From the NCBI RefSeq assembly GCF_002812955.1, contig NZ_PFXK01000009.1, positions 1 through 64,000 on the forward strand: a stretch of 64,000 nucleotides of DNA, read 5' to 3'. Numbering within the stretch: the stretch's first letter is position 1; every line of letters starts with the position of its first letter. A program made the position numbers and the translations under genes. The stretch is from Vibrio sp. HA2012. Its GTDB lineage: Bacteria > Pseudomonadota > Gammaproteobacteria > Enterobacterales > Vibrionaceae. The notes beneath the pieces were generated by a model. That model worked only from the letters and a program-made list of their open reading frames with translations, was not told where the DNA came from and did no database searches. Below are positions 48,899 to 58,212 of the stretch, in pieces.

Positions 48899-49807
48899 AT
48901 GATGTTTAAGTGGATAAAGCGAAAATTAACTAAAAGAGCGAAGGAAAAAAAAACGATCACTCGTAATATAAGGTCTATACAGAGAATAATCGATACTTCT
49001 GTAAAGGCTGAACGGCTTCAATATTTGGCGGTTAATTCGGAAAAGTCACTAATCAGTGAAGAAAAATGTTTAGAGTTCGAACTGGTCGTTAGTCTCACCA
49101 CCTATTCTAAACGTATTCATGATGTTCATTTGGTTATCGAATCAATCGGACAGCAGTCTGTTTTGGCTAATAGGATTATTCTCTGGTTAGATGAGAATGA
49201 ATTCACTTTGTCATCGTTACCAAGAGAGTTGCACAATCAAATAGCTCGTGGTTTAGAAGTCCGATTTTGTCCCAATTATAAGTCATTTAAGAAAATTATC
49301 CCCGCTTTACAGGAAATGCCTGATGCGGGCATTGTTACCATTGATGATGATGTCCTATATGCTGCTAATACATTGGATATTTTGATCCGAGAACATCGGG
49401 TGAATCCGGGATATGTGATTGGTCACAGAGGGCATCGTATCCGATTTGATTCAGCAGATAAGCCTCTTCCGTATAAGCAATGGGATTATGCGATTACAGA
49501 AGGTGAAGCTTCTCACCAAATCGTCTTAACGGGTTCTGGTGGTATTCTGTATCCTCCGGGTTCTTTACATAAAGATGTTACAGATATCAAAACGTTCAGT
49601 AACTTGTGCCCCCACGCTGATGATTTGTGGCTTAAAGTTATGGCTTATAGGCAAGGATCTATTTGCAAAAAAACGGACTTCAGCAGCGGGGGATTGGCTT
49701 TGATGGCAAATCGGGATTCGGGGCTGGCTAAAATAAATGTAAGGAAAGGCGGTAACGACAAACAGTTTGCCAAACTTGTTGAACATTATTGCCTTAAGCT
49801 GAAGTAA
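48899..49807 (+). CDS. Putative glycosyltransferase (DXD-type, GT-A-like)
   Basis: This protein of about 302 residues reads VVSLTTYSKRIHDVHLVIES near residue 70, then ILWLDENE, and the acidic VTIDDDVLYA that would bind a metal and nucleotide-sugar. Such proteins occur among LPS and capsule genes and are probably glycosyltransferases that act in the cytoplasm. No acceptor can be named. The N-terminus is basic and amphipathic (membrane association). It stands between rpmG and the mutM group, at the left edge of the envelope gene region, and may have been inserted there. TTG 48884 is a possible alternative start. Confidence 0.7.
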   Translation: MMFKWIKRKLTKRAKEKKTITRNIRSIQRIIDTSVKAERLQYLAVNSEKSLISEEKCLEFELVVSLTTYSKRIHDVHLVIESIGQQSVLANRIILWLDENEFTLSSLPRELHNQIARGLEVRFCPNYKSFKKIIPALQEMPDAGIVTIDDDVLYAANTLDILIREHRVNPGYVIGHRGHRIRFDSADKPLPYKQWDYAITEGEASHQIVLTGSGGILYPPGSLHKDVTDIKTFSNLCPHADDLWLKVMAYRQGSICKKTDFSSGGLALMANRDSGLAKINVRKGGNDKQFAKLVEHYCLKLK

Positions 49808-49828
49808 ATAGTGATGTAAAGGTTATAA

Positions 49829-50296
49829 ATGAAACTATCCCGACGTGGCTGGAATAACCTGCTGATCCTGGCGCTGATTGTATTTATGGCGGTGCTGAAT
49901 CTGCCGAACGTGATTAAATCACATCTGAAAGAAAAACAGCAGGTATCATATCCTCATCTGCTAAACCCTGAAGCAGATGTTGAGCAGCTTCATTTTGCCC
50001 AATGGTCGCTGGAACGCAAAGGGTCTGATTGGGTGATCAACCGGCAGAGTCAGATCCCGGCAGATGAGTTAGCCTCCCGATGGATATCTTTGATCGGAAC
50101 GAAGGTTGACGAGGCGACTTTTACCCAGCTAACCGGAACCCTTTCCAGTGCGAATACGCTGGAGGTATGGTATCAGGATCTGGAAGAGCCTCAGCGGGTG
50201 ACTTATTACCAGACGCCTAATTTTTGGTTACTGAAGAACTGGCAGGATGAATGGATTGCCGTCTCTGTCGAAGATCATTATCTGTTTCCTTTTTGA
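49829..50296 (+). CDS. Conserved membrane-anchored protein upstream of mutM
   Basis: This 155-residue protein has an N-terminal membrane helix (NNLLILALIVFMAVLNLP, about residues 9-26) and a periplasmic domain without known motifs (LHFAQWSLERKGSDWVINR). It resembles conserved vibrio proteins found next to mutM. It ends 24 bp before mutM and is probably co-transcribed. Function unknown. Confidence 0.75.
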   Translation: MKLSRRGWNNLLILALIVFMAVLNLPNVIKSHLKEKQQVSYPHLLNPEADVEQLHFAQWSLERKGSDWVINRQSQIPADELASRWISLIGTKVDEATFTQLTGTLSSANTLEVWYQDLEEPQRVTYYQTPNFWLLKNWQDEWIAVSVEDHYLFPF

Positions 50297-50320
50297 ATGG
50301 TCAGACATTGAGGAGAAGAC

Positions 50321-51130
50321 ATGCCAGAGTTACCCGAAGTTGAAGTCAGCCGGATGGGCATTGAACCGCATCTTCTGAATCAAACTATTCAGCAGATTGT
50401 GATTCGTCAGCCAAAATTACGCTGGCTCGTATCCGAAGAGCTGAATGGTTTACAGGGACAGATGATAACCGCAATACAGCGGCGGGCAAAATATCTGTTG
50501 CTGGAAACAGAACAGGGAAGCGTCATTATTCATCTTGGAATGTCCGGATCTCTCAGGGTGCTGGGTTCAGATGTACCTCACGGCAAACATGACCATATCG
50601 ATCTGGTTCTGACGAATGGTAAGCGGCTGCGGTATAACGATCCACGTCGTTTTGGTGCATGGCTATGGCAGGATAAGGATACGATACATGAACTGCTGGG
50701 GCACCTTGGTCCCGAGCCGCTGCAAGATAAATTTACAGCCGTTTATATGCAGAAAAAAGCTAAAGGCAAACGGGTTGCTATCAAGCAATTTATTATGGAT
50801 AGCAAGATAGTGGTTGGTGTTGGCAATATTTATGCGAACGAATCTTTGTTCAATTCCGGTATTCTTCCATCCACACCCGCGGGAAAACTGACATCAGAAC
50901 AGTGGGTTATTCTGGTCACGGCTATTAAGGCTGTTCTGGCCGATGCGATTAAACAAGGGGGAACGACCCTGAAGGATTTTTCTCAGGCAGACGGTAAACC
51001 GGGTTATTTTGTGCTCCAGCTACAAGTTTACGGTAAAGCAGGTGAAGAGTGCCCGGTTTGTGGTGATACTATTCAGCAACAGAAAATTGGTCAGAGAAAC
51101 AGTTATTTCTGCCCGAATTGTCAGCATTAA
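50321..51130 (+). CDS. mutM: Formamidopyrimidine-DNA glycosylase (Fpg/MutM)
   Basis: This 269-residue bifunctional glycosylase/AP lyase removes 8-oxoguanine and related lesions. The catalytic N-terminal Pro (after Met) and Glu are in [12 protein letters not shown], with the Lys of [10 protein letters not shown]-like RRAKYL and DPRRFGAW. The zinc finger at the C-terminus is CPVC...YFCPNC. Length matches E. coli MutM (269). It is preceded by GAGGAG. Confidence 0.97.
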   Translation: MPELPEVEVSRMGIEPHLLNQTIQQIVIRQPKLRWLVSEELNGLQGQMITAIQRRAKYLLLETEQGSVIIHLGMSGSLRVLGSDVPHGKHDHIDLVLTNGKRLRYNDPRRFGAWLWQDKDTIHELLGHLGPEPLQDKFTAVYMQKKAKGKRVAIKQFIMDSKIVVGVGNIYANESLFNSGILPSTPAGKLTSEQWVILVTAIKAVLADAIKQGGTTLKDFSQADGKPGYFVLQLQVYGKAGEECPVCGDTIQQQKIGQRNSYFCPNCQH

Positions 51131-51146
51131 ACCGATGTAATTTACG

Positions 51147-53132
51147 ATGAACTTCCAGAAGAATTTTTATCAACTGGCAGGAATGGTCAGCTTGATGCTG
51201 TGTCTTTCTGCTGCACTTTTGTTTATTAGCCGCATGATTTTCTTTTATCTGCAGGTTGATTCCGGAATGTTATCTGGACGGGAAGAAGATCTGTTCCGGG
51301 CATTTTGGGTCGGCAGCCGTTTTGATTTGAAAGTAGCGACTATCGGCTTAGCGCCACTATTTTTATCTGGTCTTCTTTTGGCTGCTTTTCGGGGTGGTTT
51401 CGGTAAGCTCAGAACGGTATTTCTTTATTATGCAGCCGTACTTTTCTTCCTTCTGATAACGTTTAGTATCGGTAATTACTACTATTACACAACATTCGGC
51501 AATTATATTGATGTGTTTGTCTTCGGCTTGTTTGATGATGACACCGGAGCGGTGCTGACGAGTGTCTGGAGTGATTATCCTGTTCTGGCTGCTTTATTGG
51601 CTGTGGCAGTTATTACTTTCCTGATGACGTATATTGTATCGCGTTTTCTGCGTCAGTCTGAATACTGGAATATAAAGCCAATGCATTGGTCTTTGTTCGC
51701 GGTCATTGTCGTTATCACTGTTTTTACCTATGCCGCTCTTGCCCGGGGCTCACTTTCTACATTACCTCTTAAACGTTACCATGCCAGTGTGTCGGATTAT
51801 GATGTGCTGAATAAGATCACGCCCAATGCGTTTGTTGCTCTTGAATGGGCCCGAGCTGATTATAATAAGCAGGCGACATTTGAGCCGGTGACGGAAGAAC
51901 AGGTAGTTACTCAGATGCAGAAAGTGCTGCATCAGCCAACGCCTGAATACACAACGCCGGAAAATGCCTATCTTGCTGAGCACAAACCTCATGTGGTGAT
52001 GGCTCTGATGGAAGGTTTTGGTACTAATGTGCTGATGGAAGATGATGCGAAAGCAAATGACTTATTAGGTTCCTTACGTCCCGCCTTCAATGAAGATTTC
52101 GTTTTTAAACGTTTTCTGGCGGGGACCACGGCGACTATCGATACCATGGCTATGATGCTGTTTCATAGTAATTCACCCAATATCAGCCGTTCCAGTGCAC
52201 AAAAGGTGAAGCTGGAAAGCTCGGCTGTTCTACCATACAAACAGGCAGGGTATGAGGTAGTATATATCACGGCCGGTAATGCTATGTGGCGCAATCTGGC
52301 GAACTATCTGCCGCTGCAGGGCTTTGACCGTATCGTGGATGAAAACACGCTGATGCGGGAATATCCGGAGTCTGCAGCCTATTATGGAACCTGGGGTGTA
52401 CCGGATGAGTTTGCCTTTCAGTACGCAGAAAAGTTGATGGAGGAATCGGACAAGCCATTGATGATTTATCTGTTGACCGTGACCAACCACTCTCCTTTTA
52501 TGGTTCCGGTGAACTATCAGCCTAAGCCTGTACAGCCCGGTGAACGCCTGAATACATTGCTCGGGCCAATGGTTGAGCATGGGGCAGCGTTGCTGGGAGC
52601 TTATCAGTATGCGAATAATGCATTAGGGAATTTTATTGCATCGGTGAAATCCAGTACCTTAAAAGAACGCACGATTATCGCTGCAACAGGGGATCACCGG
52701 ATGCGGTATCTGGAAGCTAATAAACCGGATGAGCTGGCTATCAGCTACAGTGTGCCCTTCTACCTGTATGTACCCGAAGTGATCCTTAATCATACGGATC
52801 ACCGTTATGATGCGCAGCGTATTGGCTCACATAAGGATATTTTCCCGACCTTGTATCACTACAGTTTGTCAGATGAGGATTATATTTCTCTGGGAGGAAA
52901 GAACCTTTTATCGGCAGGGTCAATAGACAACTTTGGTTATAATAACGGCCGGGTTATCTCAGAGAAAGGAGTGTCTATTCCGTCTAAATCTGAACAAATT
53001 TACCCGTGGGCGGATGATGGCCTGCATAACCTTATTCAACCGGAACACAATCCGGATCCGGAACTGGCGGCAGAATACCATAAACTGCAGGATTACTATC
53101 TGCGTTGGCAGATTTCTATAAAAAATCAGTAA
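51147..53132 (+). CDS. LTA-synthase-family membrane phosphotransferase/sulfatase
   Basis: This 661-residue protein has about five N-terminal membrane helices (residues about 8-30, 60-80, 88-110, 145-170, 185-205) and a periplasmic alkaline-phosphatase-fold domain (about 275-600). Motifs are VVMALMEGFGTNV (metal-site Glu), AGTTATIDTMAMM (probable nucleophile Thr), YLLTVTNHSPF and AATGDHRM (metal Asp-His). It is related to LtaS and OpgB, which transfer phosphoglycerol, and to phosphoethanolamine transferases. In a Gram-negative it may modify periplasmic glucans or LPS; the donor is unknown. It starts 16 bp after mutM. Confidence 0.85.
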   Translation: MNFQKNFYQLAGMVSLMLCLSAALLFISRMIFFYLQVDSGMLSGREEDLFRAFWVGSRFDLKVATIGLAPLFLSGLLLAAFRGGFGKLRTVFLYYAAVLFFLLITFSIGNYYYYTTFGNYIDVFVFGLFDDDTGAVLTSVWSDYPVLAALLAVAVITFLMTYIVSRFLRQSEYWNIKPMHWSLFAVIVVITVFTYAALARGSLSTLPLKRYHASVSDYDVLNKITPNAFVALEWARADYNKQATFEPVTEEQVVTQMQKVLHQPTPEYTTPENAYLAEHKPHVVMALMEGFGTNVLMEDDAKANDLLGSLRPAFNEDFVFKRFLAGTTATIDTMAMMLFHSNSPNISRSSAQKVKLESSAVLPYKQAGYEVVYITAGNAMWRNLANYLPLQGFDRIVDENTLMREYPESAAYYGTWGVPDEFAFQYAEKLMEESDKPLMIYLLTVTNHSPFMVPVNYQPKPVQPGERLNTLLGPMVEHGAALLGAYQYANNALGNFIASVKSSTLKERTIIAATGDHRMRYLEANKPDELAISYSVPFYLYVPEVILNHTDHRYDAQRIGSHKDIFPTLYHYSLSDEDYISLGGKNLLSAGSIDNFGYNNGRVISEKGVSIPSKSEQIYPWADDGLHNLIQPEHNPDPELAAEYHKLQDYYLRWQISIKNQ

Positions 53133-53150
53133 AAATAAAATGAGTATTTA

Positions 53151-53615
53151 ATGTTAAATTTATTCATCAAATCTTGTTCTCGGTGTACACCCAATAAAAA
53201 AGTAAAATATGACATTCAAATTATGAACTCTCTCCACTCAAAGGGATTTCGTCGACTATCAACTCATTGGCAACGCCGTATCTATTATCGGTATGGTTGT
53301 GAAATTGTAAAAGGTGTACAATTAGACTTAGAGACTATTAAATTCCCTCATTTGGTTGGAATCGTTATTGGTCCCTATACGAAAATTGGCAAAAATGTCA
53401 CCATATTTCAGAATGTAACATTAGGATCCAATAACAAGGATAAACGAGCAATGCCCATCATCGGAGATGATGTAATGATTTTTAGTGGTGCAATCGTAGC
53501 CGGAAATATTAAAATCGGTAACGGTTCAATTATTGCGGCGAATGCAGTTGTTACAAAAGATGTTCCTTCGAATAGCTTGGTTACTGGTGCAAATGTCATT
53601 TCAACTATTAGTTAA
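53151..53615 (+). CDS. Serine acetyltransferase-like hexapeptide acyltransferase
   Basis: This 154-residue protein has the left-handed beta-helix of the CysE/LbetaH acyltransferases: [50 protein letters not shown] and [19 protein letters not shown]. The CysE catalytic His in GxxIHP is not visible, and the length is shorter than CysE. It is more likely a sugar or LPS O-/N-acetyltransferase. It starts 18 bp after the LtaS-like gene and its 3' end overlaps the convergent coaD by 8 bp. Its sequence is more AT-rich than the neighbours. Confidence 0.75.
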   Translation: MLNLFIKSCSRCTPNKKVKYDIQIMNSLHSKGFRRLSTHWQRRIYYRYGCEIVKGVQLDLETIKFPHLVGIVIGPYTKIGKNVTIFQNVTLGSNNKDKRAMPIIGDDVMIFSGAIVAGNIKIGNGSIIAANAVVTKDVPSNSLVTGANVISTIS

Positions 53616-54090
53616 GGCACTTATCTTTTAGTCGGTTCTCTACATTGTTTGGTACAAATTGCGACACATCACCACCATGCAGAGCAACTTCCCGAACAAT
53701 TGTTGATGACAGAAACGTGTATTCTTCTGACGGCGTCAGAAATACACTTTCCAGTTCAGGTAACAGCTTTCTATACATATTGGTCAGGCCGAATTCATAT
53801 TCAAAATCAACCGTGGTCCTTAGTCCGCGGACTAATAAGTTGGCGTTTTGTTGTCTGGCGAAGTCAACCAGCAGGCCGGAAAAGCCCACCGCAGAGATAT
53901 TGTTGTGTTCACTGAATACCTCTTCGATCATCATGACCCTTTCTTCCAGCGTAAACATGGTCTTTTTACTTGGGCTGGCTGCCACGCCAATAATGACATG
54001 ACCAAACATTTTGGCAGCTCGCAGGATCAGATCGATATGGCCGTTAGTGATAGGATCGAAGGTGCCGGGGTAGATGACTTTTATGGCCAT
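53608..54090 (-). CDS. coaD: Phosphopantetheine adenylyltransferase
   Basis: This 160-residue nucleotidyltransferase makes dephospho-CoA from 4'-phosphopantetheine and ATP. It has the T/HIGH motif [14 protein letters not shown], and the C-terminal [18 protein letters not shown]. Length matches E. coli CoaD (159). It lies in the waa region, as in E. coli (waaA-coaD), here behind a GT4 gene with only 3 bp between them. Confidence 0.97.
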   Translation of the reverse strand: MAIKVIYPGTFDPITNGHIDLILRAAKMFGHVIIGVAASPSKKTMFTLEERVMMIEEVFSEHNNISAVGFSGLLVDFARQQNANLLVRGLRTTVDFEYEFGLTNMYRKLLPELESVFLTPSEEYTFLSSTIVREVALHGGDVSQFVPNNVENRLKDKCLN

Positions 54091-54093
54091 GGT

Positions 54094-55134
54094 TTAACTG
54101 TCCTTTGACTGAATAGAGTTGTAGATATTCTGGTACAAATCACTGGTATAGACGATGTCAAACTGTTGAAGTTTGGCTGCCCCACCGGAAATTAAATGTT
54201 CTCGCAGGGCTTTATCATTGGCTAATCTGGCAATATTTTCGGCCAAAGTGCTGGCATTACCCGGTGGAATTAATAAACCTGATTCACCGTCATCAATGAT
54301 ATCCGGTATACCGCCAGCATGAGTGGCAATGACCGGCAGTCTTGCTCCGATGGCTTCCAGAATCACGGAGCCCAGTCCTTCACTATAAGATGGATGCACT
54401 AATAGATCGGCGGCAGCGAACCAGTCCCCCATGTTGGACTGTTTTCCGGCAAATGTAATATTGCCTAAGTCTGTCGAGAGAGCCTCAAGGCTGGCTCTTT
54501 CCGGACCATCACCCAGTAATACAAAATGTATATCGGGATTTGTGGAGGCAAGAATACGTGCAGCACCAAGGGTAACATCAAATCCCTTATGTTTGAGCAT
54601 GTTGGCACCATGAATCACAAGGCATTTATTCGGGTACTGAGTTTTTATCTCACTGACGATATCGGTATTGATCGGGTAGGAGACCGGAGAGCTTGGGATC
54701 TTATAGACAGTGGCATCAGGGTGTCTGATTTTGATCTTATCCACGATTTCACTGCTCAGTCCGACAAGAGCCGATGCCTTTTTATATGCCAGATTTGACA
54801 GCCATTTGTTCTTTAACGGGTTATCAATACGTCTGGTGACGATATAAGGTACCTGATAAAGCAAATGCTGAATCAGTGCCCAGTAGATAGCCCGTCCTTC
54901 ATGGACATGAATTGCTTTGCAGCCTTCGGTAATGGATTTCGCGTGCTGTTTGGTAAAATGCGAAGCAAGTACTAACTGACAAGGCAGCTTCCTAATTTCA
55001 TCAACGAACGGGCTTTTGGGGTTAGCAACTACAGTCAGTTGATATCCTTCCTGTACCTGCTGTTTTATCAACTGCAGTGTCTGTCTTTCACCACCGCTGA
55101 ACCCGGAAGCCAGGTTTACATGGCAAATACGCAT
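54094..55134 (-). CDS. Glycosyltransferase family 4, LPS core type
   Basis: This 346-residue GT-B enzyme starts MRICHVNLASGFSGGERQT, a Gly-rich acceptor loop, and has the donor-site motif HPSYSEGLGSVILEAIGARLPVIAT with the conserved E-x7-E. ATG 55134 lies 4 bp after the preceding gene and has AAGGTG before it. It is in the minus-strand run GT9-GT2-GT4-coaD and is probably one of the LPS outer-core transferases; the sugar is not known. Confidence 0.85.
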   Translation of the reverse strand: MRICHVNLASGFSGGERQTLQLIKQQVQEGYQLTVVANPKSPFVDEIRKLPCQLVLASHFTKQHAKSITEGCKAIHVHEGRAIYWALIQHLLYQVPYIVTRRIDNPLKNKWLSNLAYKKASALVGLSSEIVDKIKIRHPDATVYKIPSSPVSYPINTDIVSEIKTQYPNKCLVIHGANMLKHKGFDVTLGAARILASTNPDIHFVLLGDGPERASLEALSTDLGNITFAGKQSNMGDWFAAADLLVHPSYSEGLGSVILEAIGARLPVIATHAGGIPDIIDDGESGLLIPPGNASTLAENIARLANDKALREHLISGGAAKLQQFDIVYTSDLYQNIYNSIQSKDS

Positions 55135-55138
55135 CTGT

Positions 55139-55921
55139 TTACCACACCTTATCAAAATCTTCTTTTTCCAGAACCTTAGGGTCGCGCTGGTATTCCAGTA
55201 ATTTGGCGTATTTCAGGTAACTGTTGACGCCAGAGCTTAACGCTACCGTCATGCCGTCCACGCCGCTTAAGAAGCCGCGCTGGAAAATATATTTACGGAT
55301 GAACGCATTCAGACCATGGGTAAAGGGAGAGAAAGCATTTGCACGTTTGCCTTTCTGGTACATGATCTTAGCGGCACGGCCACTAAAGTTACGTCCCGGC
55401 TTTGCGAATAGTTGACCGATATTCTCAAAAGAGTAATGCTGTAGGTCAGCATCCAGACGCTGTGGATTTTTTGCCTGTACAACTGCGTGTTGTTTGACTT
55501 CGGCAAAGCGAGTCAGTTGCTTATTGTACAAACGGATACAGTAGTCTGGATACCAGCCACAATGTTTGATCCAACGGCTGCCGATATAGTTACGCCGTCT
55601 TAGAGCAAAAGCATCATGCTGAGTATTATTCAGATCAAGTTGTTTGATTGCTTCAACGGCTTCAGGTGTCAGCCGTTCATCGGCATCAATACTGAGTATC
55701 CAATTATTGTCTGTATGTGGCAGCCCCACATTTTTTTGCAAACCATCGCCGATATAAGGCTGAGAGACTGTTTTTGCTCCCAGGGATTTTGCAATGTTAA
55801 GGGTGTTATCCGTACTGAGAGAGTCAACGATGACCACCTCACTGCACACCTGCATAAGCGATTCAATACACTCTTTAATGTTATCTTCTTCATTAAGGGT
55901 GATAACGACACCAGTGATCAT
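55139..55921 (-). CDS. Glycosyltransferase family 2, WaaE/KdtX-like
   Basis: This 260-residue GT-A enzyme begins MITGVVITLNEEDNIKECIESL and has VDSLSTDNTLNIAKS and the DXD-like SIDADERLTPEA, followed by RRRNYIGSRWIKHCGWYPD, close to WaaE/KdtX, which adds glucose to the inner-core heptose in Klebsiella and Serratia. The gene is often next to coaD, as here. Its start overlaps the preceding GT9 gene by 4 nt (ATGA). Confidence 0.87.
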   Translation of the reverse strand: MITGVVITLNEEDNIKECIESLMQVCSEVVIVDSLSTDNTLNIAKSLGAKTVSQPYIGDGLQKNVGLPHTDNNWILSIDADERLTPEAVEAIKQLDLNNTQHDAFALRRRNYIGSRWIKHCGWYPDYCIRLYNKQLTRFAEVKQHAVVQAKNPQRLDADLQHYSFENIGQLFAKPGRNFSGRAAKIMYQKGKRANAFSPFTHGLNAFIRKYIFQRGFLSGVDGMTVALSSGVNSYLKYAKLLEYQRDPKVLEKEDFDKVW

Positions 55922-56997
55922 AGGGTTACCTTCTGATGATTTAATTGTTGCCTGACAGCAATAAATGACTGTTTCACCGCTTCAAGCGTAATACTACCCA
56001 TAATATGAGCGCCTTTTACCCGGCAACTCCATGGCAATTGTTCTGCTGGTTTGCTATGTTGTTCCTGAGCATACTGTTCGTAAACGCTGACGACGTATTG
56101 CTGGCTGTTATAGGGGCCGGTTCGCTTAGGGTTGCTGTGGCCATACAGGCCGATAACCGGCGTTCCCTGAGTGGTCGCAATATGTGCCGGGCCGGAATCG
56201 GGTGCCAGAACGATGTCGGCTTGTCTTAATACGGCAGCAAGCTGCTTCAGTGTGGTTTTTCCCACCAGATCAATGGCCTGATATTGCATCTGATTCAGGA
56301 TTGTGGCTGATAGTGCCTTTTCTCTTTCTGTGGGGGAGCCACAAAGTACCACCTGATAACCTTGCTCTGTTACCCAATCGGCAAATTGTGCGTATCGTTC
56401 CGGCAACCAATTACGTTCATCTTTACTGGCAGCGGGACAGATAGCAACTGTTTGCTGAGGAATATGTTGTTTAGCGAAATGAAGATCATCTTTTCCGAGA
56501 GGAAGCTGCCATCCAGGTGTTGAACGCGGGACACCAAGATATTCAGTAAAAGAGAAAAAACTATCCAGCACATGCTGAGATTGCGTATCCGGAATTCTGC
56601 GATTGGTGAATAGCCATTGTGCTTCTTTGGCTCGTTTAAAGTTAAACCCAACCTTGTATCTCGCCTTTATTCCTAATGTTAGCAAGCTGGCTCGTAGTGC
56701 GATCTGCATATGGATCAAGGCATCAAACTGGCGGCCTTTTAGCTGATTCCATACGGCTTGCATTCCTTTAAAACCGGCTTTTTTATCAAATACGATCAGT
56801 TCAATACCTTCAATGCCTTCCAGTAACTGGGCCTCTACCTTACCGATAATCCAGGTGATTTTAGTCTCTGGCCAGTGTTTTTGTAGTGCCTGCACGGCCG
56901 CGACTGCATGACAGATATCTCCGATAGCGGATAACCGTAAAAAGCAGACGGCTTTGGGCTGGGTGGAAAATAAAGGCGGTACAGAAAAAAGCGACAT
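55918..56997 (-). CDS. Glycosyltransferase family 9 (heptosyltransferase-type)
   Basis: This 359-residue GT-B enzyme shows FLRLSAIGDICHAVAAVQAL at the N-terminus, CPAASKDERNWLPERYA in the middle and DSGPAHIATTQGTPVIGLYG in the donor site, the ADP-heptose transferase signature. It probably adds heptose to the inner core (WaaC, WaaF and WaaQ relatives); I cannot decide which. It is the first gene of the minus-strand set, divergent from dgkA. Confidence 0.88.
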   Translation of the reverse strand: MSLFSVPPLFSTQPKAVCFLRLSAIGDICHAVAAVQALQKHWPETKITWIIGKVEAQLLEGIEGIELIVFDKKAGFKGMQAVWNQLKGRQFDALIHMQIALRASLLTLGIKARYKVGFNFKRAKEAQWLFTNRRIPDTQSQHVLDSFFSFTEYLGVPRSTPGWQLPLGKDDLHFAKQHIPQQTVAICPAASKDERNWLPERYAQFADWVTEQGYQVVLCGSPTEREKALSATILNQMQYQAIDLVGKTTLKQLAAVLRQADIVLAPDSGPAHIATTQGTPVIGLYGHSNPKRTGPYNSQQYVVSVYEQYAQEQHSKPAEQLPWSCRVKGAHIMGSITLEAVKQSFIAVRQQLNHQKVTL

Positions 56998-57101
56998 CGG
57001 TATGATTCATCATTTATTTTGTTAGCAGGAATTATGCAGTTAAGGGGAATAAATGTAAAATGACGCCTGTTTATTTCCTGCTTTTAAATGTAATTGAGAT
57101 T

Positions 57102-57491
57102 ATGACATCAGACAATCCAGGTAAACCGGGTAATACCGGAATAAAAAGAATTATCAAAGCGGGTGGATATTCGGTTCAGGGGTTAAGGGCTGGCTGGAAA
57201 AATGAAGCGGCTATCCGTCAGGAACTGACTCTGTTTATCGTATCTTTACCTGTTATTATTTTTGTTGATATTACTATGATCGAGAAAATACTGATGCTGG
57301 GTGTCGGGGTTTTAGTCATCGTTACCGAATTATTGAATTCGGCAGTAGAGGCGGTTGTTGATCGTGTTGGTATTGAACATCATGAATTAAGTGGCCGGGC
57401 GAAGGATATGGGGTCGGCAGCGGTGATGATTTCGCTTATTTTTGCTGGTATAACCTGGCTGCTTATCCTAGGTAACAGGTACTGGTTCTGA
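57102..57491 (+). CDS. dgkA: Diacylglycerol kinase
   Basis: This 129-residue inner-membrane enzyme phosphorylates diacylglycerol released by phosphoglycerol transfer reactions, returning it to phosphatidic acid. The hallmark NEAAIRQE and ELLNSAVEAVVDRVG, and three hydrophobic helices, are present. ATG 57102 gives the usual length; an ATG at 57060 adds an unlikely hydrophobic leader. It is followed by the Kdo kinase gene after 1 nt. An LtaS-like enzyme upstream (51147) could be a source of diacylglycerol (inference). Confidence 0.94.
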   Translation: MTSDNPGKPGNTGIKRIIKAGGYSVQGLRAGWKNEAAIRQELTLFIVSLPVIIFVDITMIEKILMLGVGVLVIVTELLNSAVEAVVDRVGIEHHELSGRAKDMGSAAVMISLIFAGITWLLILGNRYWF

Positions 57492-57492
57492 C

Positions 57493-58209
57493 ATGAATGC
57501 TGCACAGTATAAGCAGATTTGCAAAAAGAATGAGTGCATCTGGTATGATGATACACTTCTGTCTGAATCCCCGGAAGACTGTTTTGAACTCTATTATTGG
57601 CAGAGTTCAGGCAAGGTGATTGGGTCTGCTCAGGGAAGAGGAACAACCTGGTTTGTCCAACTGGAAAAACTGCAGGGGGCGTTACGTCATTATCGGCGTG
57701 GTGGATTGTTTGGTAAATTAATTAACGATCATTACCTGTTTTCCGGTTGGGAGCAGACCCGCAGTTATCAGGAATTTCAGTTGCTGAAACATTTGGCTGA
57801 TGCTGGGGTCCGTGTTCCCAGACCACTTGCTGCTAAAGTAAGGCGAGGTTTATTTACCTATCAGGCTGATCTGCTGAGTGAAAGAATTCAGGATGCCCGG
57901 GATCTGGTATCCATCTTAAAGACTGAGCCTTTATCTGCTGATAGGTATCAGAGTATCGGTCGGGAAATTCGGAAAATGCACAATGCCGGAGTGAATCATA
58001 CCGATCTGAATATCCATAATTTGTTATGTGACAGCCATGAAAAAGTATGGATTATTGATTTTGATAAATGCTGTCAGCAGGCCGGAGAACGCTGGAAAAG
58101 TGCGAACCTAGATCGCCTGCTTCGATCCTTCCGAAAGGAAAAAGACAAACACGATATTTTTTGGGAAGAGAATGATTTTAACGCTCTTCTTGCTGGTTAT
58201 CAGGAGTAA
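57493..58209 (+). CDS. kdkA: 3-deoxy-D-manno-octulosonic acid kinase KdkA
   Basis: This 238-residue kinase-fold protein phosphorylates the Kdo of lipid A in organisms with a single Kdo, such as vibrios and Haemophilus. Motifs are HYRRGGLFGKLINDHYLF (N-lobe), catalytic loop GVNHTDLNIHNLL (HTDLNxxN) and the metal-site IDFDKC. It lies between dgkA and a YejM/PbgA-like gene, 3 bp before the TTG start of the latter, so the three are an operon. Confidence 0.93.
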   Translation: MNAAQYKQICKKNECIWYDDTLLSESPEDCFELYYWQSSGKVIGSAQGRGTTWFVQLEKLQGALRHYRRGGLFGKLINDHYLFSGWEQTRSYQEFQLLKHLADAGVRVPRPLAAKVRRGLFTYQADLLSERIQDARDLVSILKTEPLSADRYQSIGREIRKMHNAGVNHTDLNIHNLLCDSHEKVWIIDFDKCCQQAGERWKSANLDRLLRSFRKEKDKHDIFWEENDFNALLAGYQE

Positions 58210-58212
58210 ACC

